Assembly: GCF_000186225.1 (NCBI RefSeq)
Contig: NC_014933.1
Span: 1,426,001 to 1,490,000 of the forward strand
Source of the DNA: Bacteroides helcogenes P 36-108
GTDB lineage: Bacteria > Bacteroidota > Bacteroidia > Bacteroidales > Bacteroidaceae
DNA length: 64,000 nt
Direction: 5' to 3'
Numbering within the stretch: position 1 is the stretch's first letter; the number at the start of each line of letters is the position of its first letter. Below, piece by piece: positions 34,262-43,862 of the stretch. The notes under the pieces were generated by a model. The model had not been told where the DNA came from and made no database searches. It was given only the letters and a program-made list of their open reading frames with translations. Made by a program: the position numbers and the translations under genes.

Positions 34262-36130
34262 ATGGCAAAAGATTATATACTGGAAAAGCGGAAATATGTG
34301 ATAGGCATGACGGCCGCCGTCATTGTCTTTATCTACATATTGCGCCTGTTCGACTTGCAGATCATGACAGATGATTACAAGAAGAATGCGGACAGTAATG
34401 CTTTTCTGAACAAAATACAATACCCCTCCCGGGGAGCAATTTATGACCGGAACGGCAAATTGCTGGTGTTCAACCAACCTGCTTATGATATTACTTTTGT
34501 GCCGCGTGAGGTGACACAACTGGATACGCTTGATCTGTGCCGTACGCTGAATATTACTTTGGAACAGTTCAGGAAGAGGATGAAGGATGTAAAGAACCGT
34601 TGGATGAATCCGGGTTACTCCAAATATACGCATCAGGTATTTATGACTCAATTATCTGCTGAGGAATGCGGAGTGTTTCAGGAAAAACTGTTCAAGTTTC
34701 CCGGCTTTTATATCCAGCGCCGTACCATCCGCCAATATACTTACAATTCTGCCGGTCACGCATTGGGTGATATCGGAGAAGTCTCCATGAAGGATATTGA
34801 AAATGATGATTACTATATCCGTGGCGATTATATCGGAAAGCAGGGAATTGAAAAATCTTATGAGAAATATCTCCGTGGTGAGAAAGGTGTTGAAATTCTG
34901 CTCCGTGATGCTCACGGACGTATTCAAGGTCACTATATGGATGGAAAGCTGGACCGGCCGGCTATTCCGGGGAAAAATCTTACTTTAGGTCTTGACATTG
35001 ACTTGCAGATGCTGGGAGAACGGTTGCTGCAACATAAGATCGGTTCTATCGTGGCAATTGAGCCTGCTACCGGTGAGATATTGTGCATGGTGTCTTCACC
35101 CTCATTTGATCCCCACTTGATGATCGGACGTCAGCGTGGCAAGAATCACCGGGCATTACAGATGGACAAGCGGAAACCTTTACTCAACCGTGCCATAATG
35201 GGGGCTTATCCGCCGGGATCTACATTCAAGACTGCACAGGCATTGACGTTTCTGCAGGAAGGCATTATCCATGAAGATTACCCGGTTTTTCCTTGTTCTC
35301 ATGGCTTCAGTTATGGAAATCTCCATGTGGGATGCCACGGACATGCCTCGCCGTTGCCTTTGGTTCCTGCTATTGCCACTTCATGTAATTCTTATTTCTG
35401 CTGGGGATTGTTCCGTATGTTTGGTGACAAGAAATATGGATCACCGCAAAATGCCATCACAGTGTGGAAAGATCACATGGTTTCGCAAGGCTTTGGTTAT
35501 AAATTGGGTACTGATCTGCCCGGTGAGCAACGGGGATTGATCCCGAATGCGAAGTTTTATGACAAGGCATATCGCGGTTCATGGAACGGACTGACAGTCA
35601 TCAGTATTGCCATCGGACAGGGAGAAATCCTTTCCACACCTTTGCAGATAGCCAACCTTTGCGCAACTATCGCCAATAGGGGACATTTTACGACTCCTCA
35701 TATTGTGAAGGAAATACAGGATAATCGGTTGGACAGCCTTTATCGCTTTCCGCATTATCCCACTATAAAGCGTGAATATTATGATGAGGTGGTGAAAGGA
35801 ATGCGTGCTGCCGTTACCGGAAGTACGGGTAGCGCCACCTGTCGCATGGTCGGTACTATTCTTCCCGGTGTAGAGGCGTGTGGTAAAACGGGAACGGCAC
35901 AAAATAGGGGAAAAGACCATTCTGTCTTCATGGGGTTTGCGCCGATGGACAAGCCTAAGATAGCTATTGCAGTGTATGTGGAAAACGGTGGATTCGGAGC
36001 TGTCTATGGAGTTCCTATCGGTGCTATGATGATGGACCAGTATTTGCATGGAAAATTGTCTCCTGAGAATGAGGCACTGGCAGAAGAATTCAGTAATAGA
36101 GTGATACTCTATGGTGATGAGGAAAGATAA
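34262..36130 (+). CDS. mrdA: Penicillin-binding protein 2 (transpeptidase)
   Basis: This 622-residue class B PBP cross-links peptidoglycan during elongation together with RodA. It has an N-terminal membrane anchor (about 13-33), the PBP dimer domain with SRGAIYDRNGKLL and a transpeptidase domain. The catalytic serine is S320 in STFK (320-323), the SxN motif lies in the ATSCNSYF segment and the KTG motif is K542-T-G in GKTGTAQ. The length fits PBP2 of Bacteroidetes. It lies 24 bp after mreD. Confidence 0.96.
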   Translation: MAKDYILEKRKYVIGMTAAVIVFIYILRLFDLQIMTDDYKKNADSNAFLNKIQYPSRGAIYDRNGKLLVFNQPAYDITFVPREVTQLDTLDLCRTLNITLEQFRKRMKDVKNRWMNPGYSKYTHQVFMTQLSAEECGVFQEKLFKFPGFYIQRRTIRQYTYNSAGHALGDIGEVSMKDIENDDYYIRGDYIGKQGIEKSYEKYLRGEKGVEILLRDAHGRIQGHYMDGKLDRPAIPGKNLTLGLDIDLQMLGERLLQHKIGSIVAIEPATGEILCMVSSPSFDPHLMIGRQRGKNHRALQMDKRKPLLNRAIMGAYPPGSTFKTAQALTFLQEGIIHEDYPVFPCSHGFSYGNLHVGCHGHASPLPLVPAIATSCNSYFCWGLFRMFGDKKYGSPQNAITVWKDHMVSQGFGYKLGTDLPGEQRGLIPNAKFYDKAYRGSWNGLTVISIAIGQGEILSTPLQIANLCATIANRGHFTTPHIVKEIQDNRLDSLYRFPHYPTIKREYYDEVVKGMRAAVTGSTGSATCRMVGTILPGVEACGKTGTAQNRGKDHSVFMGFAPMDKPKIAIAVYVENGGFGAVYGVPIGAMMMDQYLHGKLSPENEALAEEFSNRVILYGDEER

Positions 36131-36161
36131 TGAATTGTAAACTGTTAAATTGTAGGATGAG

Positions 36162-37619
36162 TTGGTGACAAGGAGAGATAGTATATGGAAATCGTTGGAT
36201 TGGATGACGATTGTTGTTTACCTGATACTGATTGTATTTGGCTGGTTTAGTATTTGCGGGGCAAGTTATGACTATGGTGACCGTGATTTTCTGGATTTCT
36301 CTACTCGTGCCGGAAAGCAATTCGTTTGGATTATATGTTCTTTCGGATTGGGGTTTGTCTTGTTGATGCTTGATGATACTCTTTACGATATGTTTTCCTA
36401 CCTTATATATATAGGGCTGATGCTATTGTTGGTGGTCACGATATTTATTGCGCCCGATACGAAAGGCTCTCGTTCATGGCTGATTCTGGGCCCTGTCAGT
36501 TTGCAGCCGGCTGAATTTGCCAAGTTTGCCACGGCATTGGCGCTTGCCAAATATATGAGTGCTTATTCATTTACGATGAAGAACTGGAAGCATGCGCTGA
36601 TGCTGGCCTTTCTGATCCTTTTCCCTATGGTGCTGATTATCCTGCAACGGGAGACGGGTTCCGCGCTGGTATATTCCGCTTTTTTCCTGATGCTTTATCG
36701 AGAAGGGATGCCTGGAGTCGTCCTGTTTTCCGGCCTTTGTGCAATTGTATATTTTGTTGTGGGAATCCGTTTTGATACGGTGATGATTGCCGATACGCCT
36801 ACGCCTATCGGAGAATTTGCGGTGTTGTTAATGGTCTTAATTTTCGCCGCAGGCATGGTTTGGGTATATAAGAAGAGATGGGGGCCTGTGCGTAATATAC
36901 TATTTGGCTCATTGGGCATATTGTTCATAGCCTATCTGATTTCGGAACATGTGGCTCACTTTAATTTGGTATGGGTGCAGTGGGGGCTTTGTGCGGTTGT
37001 TATCGGCTATCTTATTTTCCTTTCCCTGAGCGAGCGCCATTTAAGTTATTTCCTGATAGGACTATTTGCCTTAGGTTCCATCGGCTTTCTCTATTCCAGT
37101 GATTATTTTTTTAATAAGGTGCTGGAGCCGCATCAGCAGATACGTATCAAGGTTGTATTGGGCATGGAGGAAGATTTGGCGGGCGCCGGTTACAATGTGA
37201 ATCAGTCTAAGATTGCCATTGGCTCCGGTGGATTGACGGGTAAGGGCTTCCTGAACGGTACACAGACTAAATTGAAATATGTTCCCGAACAAGACACGGA
37301 CTTTATTTTTTGTACCGTAGGTGAGGAAGAGGGCTTTATCGGCTCTGCCGCAGTATTGCTTTTATTCCTCATTCTGATATTGAGGCTAATAGCAGTTGCG
37401 GAACGGCAACCTTCTGCGTTTGGCAGGGTGTATGGTTATTCGGTGCTAAGTATTTTCTTGTTCCATTTGTTTATCAATGTTGGCATGGTGCTGGGATTGA
37501 CGCCTGTAATTGGTATTCCTTTGCCCTTTTTCAGTTATGGTGGTTCTTCCCTTTGGGGCTTCACCATTTTGCTGTTTATTTTCCTGCGGATTGATGCAGG
37601 CAGAAACAGGAGGCTTTGA
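36162..37619 (+). CDS. rodA: Rod shape-determining protein RodA (SEDS glycosyltransferase)
   Basis: RodA polymerises lipid II glycan strands in the elongasome. The 485-residue protein has about ten membrane segments and the SEDS features GSRSWLILGPVSLQPAEFAK (near residues 100-120) and FCTVGEEEGFIGS, with TPVIGIPLPFFSYGGSS near the end. There is an enlarged middle part, common in Bacteroidetes RodA. The start is uncertain: TTG at 36162 and GTG at 36165 are adjacent; no ATG lies in frame before the first membrane segment. The gene ends 16 bp from the convergent gldH end. Confidence 0.95.
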   Translation: MVTRRDSIWKSLDWMTIVVYLILIVFGWFSICGASYDYGDRDFLDFSTRAGKQFVWIICSFGLGFVLLMLDDTLYDMFSYLIYIGLMLLLVVTIFIAPDTKGSRSWLILGPVSLQPAEFAKFATALALAKYMSAYSFTMKNWKHALMLAFLILFPMVLIILQRETGSALVYSAFFLMLYREGMPGVVLFSGLCAIVYFVVGIRFDTVMIADTPTPIGEFAVLLMVLIFAAGMVWVYKKRWGPVRNILFGSLGILFIAYLISEHVAHFNLVWVQWGLCAVVIGYLIFLSLSERHLSYFLIGLFALGSIGFLYSSDYFFNKVLEPHQQIRIKVVLGMEEDLAGAGYNVNQSKIAIGSGGLTGKGFLNGTQTKLKYVPEQDTDFIFCTVGEEEGFIGSAAVLLLFLILILRLIAVAERQPSAFGRVYGYSVLSIFLFHLFINVGMVLGLTPVIGIPLPFFSYGGSSLWGFTILLFIFLRIDAGRNRRL

Positions 37620-37635
37620 CTTACCGGTACAGGGA

Positions 37636-38124
37636 TCAGGGCTTTTCCAACTTGATTCCTATATCGTTGATTCCCTTCAGTTTTTCATCGGGTAAAGTGT
37701 AGGCTATTTTGAAGCGATAGATGCCGGCTTTCCCGATTCGGATATTTCCGGCTGGAAAGGAGGTCTGATATAAGCCGCCCCAACCGTCGCCTTTCCACAC
37801 TCCCTCTTCGTTGGCCAGGGTGAATTGTAATGAGTCGGCCGGAGAGGTATGTTTGTCGGGATTGTCATAGCAAACGGATAAATTGATGTTTTGATAGGGA
37901 TAGCTATTCCGGTTACGGATTTCCACGGATAATTTATAGTAAGTCAAAGAGTCTGTAACTTCTACATTGAAGCGGAGCGTATCTTTCCGTTGCCACCCTG
38001 CAGTGGGGAGAGATTGGAAAGTATGGTATATCTGCTGTTTGTTGCAGGCACTTAATACGCCGGCTACAAACAGCAGAATAATACTTTTCAGGTAGAATCT
38101 CTTATTCTTGAGAAGGCTTGTCAT
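37636..38124 (-). CDS. gldH: Gliding motility lipoprotein GldH homologue
   Basis: This 162-residue lipoprotein starts MTSLLKNKRFYLKS and has a lipobox VLSAC. The body matches the GldH family, with YHTFQSLPTAGWQRKDTLRF and the WGGLYQTSFPAG region. In gliding Bacteroidetes GldH is needed for motility and type IX secretion, but Bacteroides do not glide, so its job here is unknown. The ATG at 38124 lies within the last 23 bp of the preceding RicT-like gene, indicating coupling. An upstream in-frame extension to 38439 only re-reads that gene in another frame. Confidence 0.9.
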   Translation of the reverse strand: MTSLLKNKRFYLKSIILLFVAGVLSACNKQQIYHTFQSLPTAGWQRKDTLRFNVEVTDSLTYYKLSVEIRNRNSYPYQNINLSVCYDNPDKHTSPADSLQFTLANEEGVWKGDGWGGLYQTSFPAGNIRIGKAGIYRFKIAYTLPDEKLKGINDIGIKLEKP

Positions 38125-39484
38125 TGTTTGAGGACTTTTCTCCTTGAGGTCTGGGTTTGCTATTACGGGGCTTGCGGTTGCTGGTCCGTTGAGGCCTGTC
38201 TCCACCGCCTTGCTTTTGCTGGTCTTTCGGTCTTGGCTGCTCCCCCTGTCTGGATTGCTGGCTTCGTTTTGCTTCTTCTTGGGTAGCTTGTTCACCTTGT
38301 TTCTGGTCTTGAGGTTGAGGAGTGGGGCCATTACCCTGTATGCGGTTATTGTTGCTTTTCTTCCTTTTTCTATTCCGGTTTCCATTGCCGTTTTCACCGT
38401 TGCTTTCACCGTTATTTCTGCTTTTGCGGCCACGGTCAAAACGGGTGAGGCTCTCTTGTTCCAATAAATCCACGGGTTTCTTAGGTTCGGAACGGTGGGT
38501 CTCTTCCATGAGATTGTCCGGTTTGATGCCTCGTCTGTTCAGCCCGATAATTTCAAATGCACGTTTCCCGCTGATAGTGACAAGGTTTGCCGGAATGTTT
38601 TTGTCGGATGAATAGGTAATCTGGTTGCTCAGTATATCTGCTTTGAAGAAGAAGAAAGTACCATCTTTAGTTTCCAGTCCGATTTCTCTGGAAGGCAAGC
38701 GTTTTTGAGCTTCTACATAGCAATCTACCTCGTAGTTGAGGCAACATTTCAGTTTGGCGCATTGGCCGGCCAGTTTTTGGGGATTCAGTGAAATGTCCTG
38801 ATAACGGGCGGCACTGGTGGATACCGATACAAAAGAAGTCATCCAGGTGGCACAGCATAATTCGCGTCCGCAAGGACCGATTCCACCGATTCGGCCGGCT
38901 TCCTGGCGAGCGCCGATTTGCTTCATCTCAATGCGTACATGGAAAGCGTCCGCCAGTACCTTGATGAGCTGACGGAAATCTACACGTTCATCGGCAATGT
39001 AATAGAAGATAGCTTTATTGCCGTCTCCCTGATACTCTACGTCTCCGATTTTCATGTTGAGATTGAGATTCAGGGCTATTTGGCGTGCGCGTATCATGGT
39101 AGAATGCTCGCGCCCCTTTGCTTCATTGTATTTATCCATATCTACCGGCTTTGCTTTACGGTAGATGCGCTTGATGTCAGCTTCCGGCTTGATATTGGCT
39201 TTTCGCATTTGCAATGGTACAAGGCGTCCTGTCAAGGTCACCACGCCGATGTCATGTCCGGGAGTAGCTTCTACAGCGACAATATCTCCGTTTTCAAGAG
39301 GTATTTTGTTGCTATTGCGATAATAGCCTTTGCGGGTGTTTTTGAACTGGACTTCCACCATATCACTCTCTTCGGTGTTGCCGGGGATGTCGGCAAGCCA
39401 GTCATAAGTATTCAGTTGCTTGTTTTGCCTGCCGCAACTTTTGCAGCAAAGGCCTCCGCTTCCGTTATGTAGTTTAAATTCCAT
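38102..39484 (-). CDS. ricT: PSP1 domain protein, RicT (YaaT) family
   Basis: This 460-residue cytoplasmic protein has a central PSP1 domain (about 45-300). The cysteine blocks GIGPCGRELCCATWM and CAKLKCCLNYEVDCY match the RicT/YaaT family, which in Bacillus forms an iron-sulfur complex affecting RNA processing. An extra N-terminal CCKSCG block and a long basic, low-complexity tail (about 350-460, rich in N, Q, K, R, P) are features of the Bacteroidetes form; the tail may bind RNA, which is inference. It is flanked by holB upstream (6 bp) and gldH downstream (overlap). Confidence 0.9.
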   Translation of the reverse strand: MEFKLHNGSGGLCCKSCGRQNKQLNTYDWLADIPGNTEESDMVEVQFKNTRKGYYRNSNKIPLENGDIVAVEATPGHDIGVVTLTGRLVPLQMRKANIKPEADIKRIYRKAKPVDMDKYNEAKGREHSTMIRARQIALNLNLNMKIGDVEYQGDGNKAIFYYIADERVDFRQLIKVLADAFHVRIEMKQIGARQEAGRIGGIGPCGRELCCATWMTSFVSVSTSAARYQDISLNPQKLAGQCAKLKCCLNYEVDCYVEAQKRLPSREIGLETKDGTFFFFKADILSNQITYSSDKNIPANLVTISGKRAFEIIGLNRRGIKPDNLMEETHRSEPKKPVDLLEQESLTRFDRGRKSRNNGESNGENGNGNRNRKRKKSNNNRIQGNGPTPQPQDQKQGEQATQEEAKRSQQSRQGEQPRPKDQQKQGGGDRPQRTSNRKPRNSKPRPQGEKSSNNDKPSQE

Positions 39485-39490
39485 TCTTAT

Positions 39491-40621
39491 CTATTGTTTT
39501 AATAATACAATCATTTTCAGTGAAAAATCAAAGAATACCATGCGGGCATTAACGTTCTGCCCGATGTGTATTTGCGCTTCGCTCAATTCATCCATAATGT
39601 TCATGACATTTCTTTCGTTGATAAAAGGGGCGAATCGGGTGGCGAAGTTTTGTTCCGGCATGGTCATGTAGTTCATCTCTTTGCAATGCAGGTTGTATAT
39701 GAAGTTTTCCCGTATCATGCGTTGGCAATATTCAAGGTAGTTTTTTTGCCGTTCGCGTCCAAGACCGGCTACTTGTTCGCTCCATTGTTTCATTTCCCGT
39801 ATCTTGCGTTGGTAAGAAAGGCGCATCAGGCTGACAAAAAGATTGAAGAAGAGTTCATTTTCTTCATTCAGATGGATGGTTTCCAGTGCCTTGATGAAAT
39901 TTCCGTTGGCAAGGTGGGCAATAGATTTGCTGTCTTGGGATTGCACTCCGAACTTCTGTTGCAAGGCCTCTGCTATGGCGGATTCTTCTATTTTGGGAAT
40001 ATTGAAGCGTTGTGTACGGCTGAGGATGGTAGGCAATATCATTTCCGGTGCTTCCGAAACCAGCAGGAATACGGTTTTTTCGGGAGGTTCTTCCAATAGC
40101 TTCAACAGTTTGTTGGCGCATACCTGGTTCATTTTCTCCGGTTGCCATACGATAGTCACTTTATAACCGCCTTCGCTGGATTTCAGGCTCAGTTTCCGGA
40201 TAATTTCATCACTTTCCTGAGCAAAGATCTGAGCTTGTTTGTTTTCGGCATCCATATCTTCCAGCCAGTGGTTGAGGTAGAAGTAGGACGAAGTCATCAA
40301 TTGCTGTCTCCATTGAGGCAGAAAGTCGCTGCAGACAGATATCTTCGGACTTTTGGCCTTGTTCACGATGGGGAAAACGAAATGCACGTCCGGGTGTACA
40401 AGTTTGTTCCATTTTACACAAGAGGGGCAAGTGCCGCAAGCGTCTGTTTCCGTATGGTGGGGGCAACAGATATAACGGGCGTAAGCCAGCGCAAGTGGAA
40501 GTTTTCCTACTCCGGTGGGACCGCAGAAAAGTTGTGCATGTGGGATACGTCCTTCTTGCACTTCTTGTATCAGCCTTTGTTTGGCTGCTTCTTGTCCTAT
40601 GATATTCTTAAAACTGAACAA
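39491..40621 (-). CDS. holB: DNA polymerase III subunit delta'
   Basis: This 376-residue clamp-loader subunit begins MFSFKNIIGQEAAKQRL and has a zinc module CGTCPSC (62-68) with C52/C53. The P-loop is GPTGVGKLP (34-42), with Leu where ATP-hydrolysing loaders have Thr or Ser, consistent with delta' acting as a stator. The conserved KLLKLLEEPPEKTVFLL and LSRTQRF segments are present. It is the first gene of the holB-ricT-gldH transcript on the minus strand. Confidence 0.93.
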   Translation of the reverse strand: MFSFKNIIGQEAAKQRLIQEVQEGRIPHAQLFCGPTGVGKLPLALAYARYICCPHHTETDACGTCPSCVKWNKLVHPDVHFVFPIVNKAKSPKISVCSDFLPQWRQQLMTSSYFYLNHWLEDMDAENKQAQIFAQESDEIIRKLSLKSSEGGYKVTIVWQPEKMNQVCANKLLKLLEEPPEKTVFLLVSEAPEMILPTILSRTQRFNIPKIEESAIAEALQQKFGVQSQDSKSIAHLANGNFIKALETIHLNEENELFFNLFVSLMRLSYQRKIREMKQWSEQVAGLGRERQKNYLEYCQRMIRENFIYNLHCKEMNYMTMPEQNFATRFAPFINERNVMNIMDELSEAQIHIGQNVNARMVFFDFSLKMIVLLKQ

Positions 40622-40677
40622 AACAATTTGTTATTTAGTGGTTAATGCACAAAAAGCATCTTCTTTGGTTTAACAAT

Positions 40678-41631
40678 TTAATAAATTTGTCGGGCCACTT
40701 CTTTAATGCTGTTTGTAGCTCCCACAGCATAGAAGTGCAGGCTTGGAATGCCGTGTGCCATAAGCTCTTTACATTGCTGTATGCACCATTCGATGCCTAA
40801 TTGTTGTGCCTCCTCGTCGTTTTTACATTTCAAAGCTTCTTTGGTCAGTTCTTCCGGAAGATCGACCTTAAAAGTTTTGGGTATCATGCTGAGCTGAGAT
40901 AGCTTCTTGAATGGCTTGATGCCTGGAATAATGGGAATGGTAATTCCTTCCTTACGGGCACGTTCCACAAAGTCAAAGTACTTACGGTTGTCGTAGAAAA
41001 GTTGGGTGACGGCATATTCGGCCCCTGCTTCCACCTTCTTCTTCAACCAATAGATATCTGTATTTATATTGGGGGCTTCTTCATGTTTTTCAGGATAGCA
41101 GGCCACGCCATAGGAGAACGGGGTGTTGGTTACTTTCATTTCGGAGCCGTCCACGAAAATTCCTTTATTGAAATTGTTGATCTGATCCTGTAATTCTATG
41201 GCATGATGGTAGCCGTTTCCTTCGGGAGTGAATACGGACTCATGTTTAGCTTTGTCACCCCGCAAAACAAGGAGGTCGGTAATTCCTAAGAATTGCAGGT
41301 CAAGCAATACATACTCTGTATCTTCACGGGTGAACCCGCTGCAAAGTATATGCGGGACCATGGTGATATTATATTTGTTCTGGATGGCGGCGGCTACGGC
41401 CACTGTGCCTGGGCGGCGGCGCAACCGGTTGCGTTGGAACAGCCCGTTTCCAAGGTCTTTATATACATATTCGCTACGGTGTGTGGTAATATTGATGTAT
41501 TTGGGATCGAATTCCCGTAATGTATCTATGGTTTGATACAGCTTTTCGATTCCCGTACCTTTCAGTGGCGGCAATATTTCAAAAGAAAAAGCTGTTTTTT
41601 CGTTACTGTGTATCAGGTCGATTACTCTCAT
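40678..41631 (-). CDS. metF: 5,10-methylenetetrahydrofolate reductase
   Basis: MetF reduces methylene-THF to methyl-THF for methionine synthesis, using FAD. The 317-residue protein starts MRVIDLIHSNEKTAFSFEI and has the family marks SFEILPPLKG, INITTHRSEYVY, HILCSGFTREDTE and the AVTQLFYDN strand near residue 205. The ATG at 41631 is chosen because the upstream extension (to 41673) lies over the promoter. metA lies about 2.2 kb away on the other strand, so two methionine genes are near but not in one operon. Confidence 0.95.
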   Translation of the reverse strand: MRVIDLIHSNEKTAFSFEILPPLKGTGIEKLYQTIDTLREFDPKYINITTHRSEYVYKDLGNGLFQRNRLRRRPGTVAVAAAIQNKYNITMVPHILCSGFTREDTEYVLLDLQFLGITDLLVLRGDKAKHESVFTPEGNGYHHAIELQDQINNFNKGIFVDGSEMKVTNTPFSYGVACYPEKHEEAPNINTDIYWLKKKVEAGAEYAVTQLFYDNRKYFDFVERARKEGITIPIIPGIKPFKKLSQLSMIPKTFKVDLPEELTKEALKCKNDEEAQQLGIEWCIQQCKELMAHGIPSLHFYAVGATNSIKEVARQIY

Positions 41632-41681
41632 TTCTTTTTCGTTATCTTTGTCTAATTGGCAAAAATCTTGCACATTGGGAA

Positions 41682-41689
41682 CAAAAATA
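41682..41689 (-). promoter_or_regulatory. Bacteroides -7 element for metF
   Basis: The minus strand reads TATTTTTG, matching TAnnTTTG, 50 bp upstream of the metF ATG. Confidence 0.45.
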
Positions 41690-41724
41690 CGAAAAAGAAA
41701 TGAGATATGTTGAAGCAGGTGCTA

Positions 41725-43635
41725 TTATTCTTTTATACAGCGGATAGAAAGAGCTTTATAATAGTCTTTGCCAGTTGCCGAGGTCTGGTCTTTGAGGATT
41801 TCATTGCTCTGTCCCATAAAGAAAACTGTTTTTTCGGGTATCGTATTGCCGGTATAGTCCCAACTCCAGAATCCTGTCATTTTATACGCGTTGGCGTGAT
41901 GGTCTCCAAACCACATTCCTGATGGATACACACTGAACATGGCCGTATTCGTAGCAGGCGTCACTACCCCTGTACCGTCGTCTGTTCCGGCAAATTTCCA
42001 CTCTCCTGCTTTCAGCAAAGATGCGTTTCCCTTGATGTAAGTTGCCAGTTTATCCCAGTCATTTTCCGAAGGGATTTTCCATCCTTCAGGACTTAGTTCT
42101 TTTTCTTTTACCGCTTCCCCATTGTAAAAGTAGATGTCATAATCGGCAGGCTTGAAGTAGCCGGCGTCTTTCCCCAGTTCCGTCAGTTTTTCAATGGGGC
42201 TTCCATCCTGGTAAAAGATTGCGCATAAGTTCTTGCGCATCCAGTATTGTGTGCCTATTTTGATGACGGGGTATTCTTGCAGCCCTTCTCTGATGTCTCG
42301 TATAGTGTATTTTAGGACGTGGACATTGATTGGCGTTTCCGGCTTCTCCATGAGTACATTCCCTTTTCTGTCAAAGTAGATTTCATTGATGGCCTTGGAA
42401 GTGCCGGGACTATATGTGAATGTGTTTTCACCGCTGTTCCAGCAAATGGTTCCACCATTGACGGCTTCTTTGCTGTCGAGTAGCGACAGGATGGTTCCTT
42501 TGCTCAAGTCGGTTGTCTCATCTTCTTTTACCGGATAGCTGATGATGGCTTGGGAGGTCAGTTGGTCCGAAGTAAGGTATTCTTTGCAGATTTCGGCGAT
42601 AGGCGTTCCCGCCGAATAGATCCGATATACATTTGATGCGGAGAAGGAGAGGACAGATATGTGTACGGCTGTGTAATCTTGGCTATTGTCCGTATTTTCT
42701 GTATATGTTTCTGCAGGCCATTCATTGATCGATCCGATAATGCCGTTCAAGGTGTTGCTTCCGGCTTTTATGGTAGCTATGTCTATCTCATATTGCACAT
42801 TGCCATCTACTTTCTCCAATGCGGGTATTGCGCAACTGTATATCTGTCCGTTCCATTCTATTTGGAATGACTGTTTATCGTTGATTGATTGCGGTATGAT
42901 GATGAATTCTTTTCCAGTCAGCCTGCCGTCTTCTATTTTCCAATTCCCTGCGGAAATGATGTCTGTTGACGCGCTGTGATTGCTGAAGGTTTCTGTCGTC
43001 AGATCGTATGTGGCTTGTGTGCAGAATCCGCAGGCTATGATTTCCGGATTACTCTCCAGCATGGCGTTTATGTCTTCATCCTTTTTAGGAGTGAGAGCGA
43101 TTCTCACTTTGGAAAGCTTGTGGCTGTATGTCAGTTCTACCGCCTTGTCGCTGCTTGCTACTTTTTTTGCTTTGGCCGTGAGGAAGTCACTTTGTGAATA
43201 CCCCTCACTGCTGCTTTGGTCTGTTTGTACAGATATAGCGATGGTGGAGTTACCGGTGGCGGCTCCTTGGGAGCGATAGGGGTAGTAACTGATGAAGTCC
43301 AATGCTGCGTCATCTCCTTCCGGATAGAATATACTTTTGGACGGGATGAGGGCATTGTTTTCTCCACAAGTCAGGCTCAGATTGTCGATATATCGTTTTC
43401 CGTCGATTTCCACTCCGTTCAGCATGGCATACAGACCTACCTTATCGCCTGTCTCGAACAAATTGTTGCTTGTTTTGGTTGAAGCTTTTTTTATTTTTAT
43501 GGAGAACGTTATGGGAGTGTTCCCTTCTGTCGGTCCATCGTCACCTTCAATTTGGTTTACACAAGCTGTATTCCATAGGCCACAGCAAAAGAGTGTTGCG
43601 ATGAACACTTTCTCTAAAAGCATGTTTTTCTTCAT
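41725..43635 (-). CDS. Fimbrillin-like lipoprotein with C-terminal FISUMP domain
   Basis: This 636-residue surface lipoprotein has a signal peptide with probable lipobox cysteine C25 (NTAC). The first part (about 35-330) has the fimbrillin-like layout, with ETGDKVGLYA, FYPEGDDAALDFISYYPY and the LTYSHKLSKVRIALTP segment also found in FimA/Mfa-type proteins. The C-terminal part (about 445-636) matches the FISUMP type (IGTQYWMRKNLCA, WKIPSENDWDKL, and the final YYKALSIRCIKE). It has no anchoring-protein partner nearby. Likely role: fimbrial tip or adhesin; ligand unknown. Confidence 0.85.
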   Translation of the reverse strand: MKKNMLLEKVFIATLFCCGLWNTACVNQIEGDDGPTEGNTPITFSIKIKKASTKTSNNLFETGDKVGLYAMLNGVEIDGKRYIDNLSLTCGENNALIPSKSIFYPEGDDAALDFISYYPYRSQGAATGNSTIAISVQTDQSSSEGYSQSDFLTAKAKKVASSDKAVELTYSHKLSKVRIALTPKKDEDINAMLESNPEIIACGFCTQATYDLTTETFSNHSASTDIISAGNWKIEDGRLTGKEFIIIPQSINDKQSFQIEWNGQIYSCAIPALEKVDGNVQYEIDIATIKAGSNTLNGIIGSINEWPAETYTENTDNSQDYTAVHISVLSFSASNVYRIYSAGTPIAEICKEYLTSDQLTSQAIISYPVKEDETTDLSKGTILSLLDSKEAVNGGTICWNSGENTFTYSPGTSKAINEIYFDRKGNVLMEKPETPINVHVLKYTIRDIREGLQEYPVIKIGTQYWMRKNLCAIFYQDGSPIEKLTELGKDAGYFKPADYDIYFYNGEAVKEKELSPEGWKIPSENDWDKLATYIKGNASLLKAGEWKFAGTDDGTGVVTPATNTAMFSVYPSGMWFGDHHANAYKMTGFWSWDYTGNTIPEKTVFFMGQSNEILKDQTSATGKDYYKALSIRCIKE

Positions 43636-43674
43636 ATTAATATGTTTTTAGGGGTGTTATTCCCCGGTTGTTCA

Positions 43675-43682
43675 CAAAGGTA
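43675..43682 (-). promoter_or_regulatory. Bacteroides -7 element for the FISUMP lipoprotein gene
   Basis: The minus strand reads TACCTTTG, an exact consensus, 40 bp upstream of the start at 43635. Confidence 0.6.
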
Positions 43683-43862
43683 CAGCATGTTAAAATAGAT
43701 ACTGTTTGTCAAAAAATGCGGGTAAATGTAGTTTTATATATTGATTCAGATACTATAAATCAGTAAAATCTTTTATAATTTATTTACTATACTTTGATTT
43801 TTTGCCTAACTTTACGGACTAAAATCGTAGATAGTAATAAGTTAAACCATAGATATAAACTC

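Noticed and set aside
37636-38439. 267-codon version of gldH with a basic N-terminal extension
   Set aside because: The extension re-reads the low-complexity tail of the ricT gene in another frame. The ATG at 38124 starts a proper lipoprotein signal.
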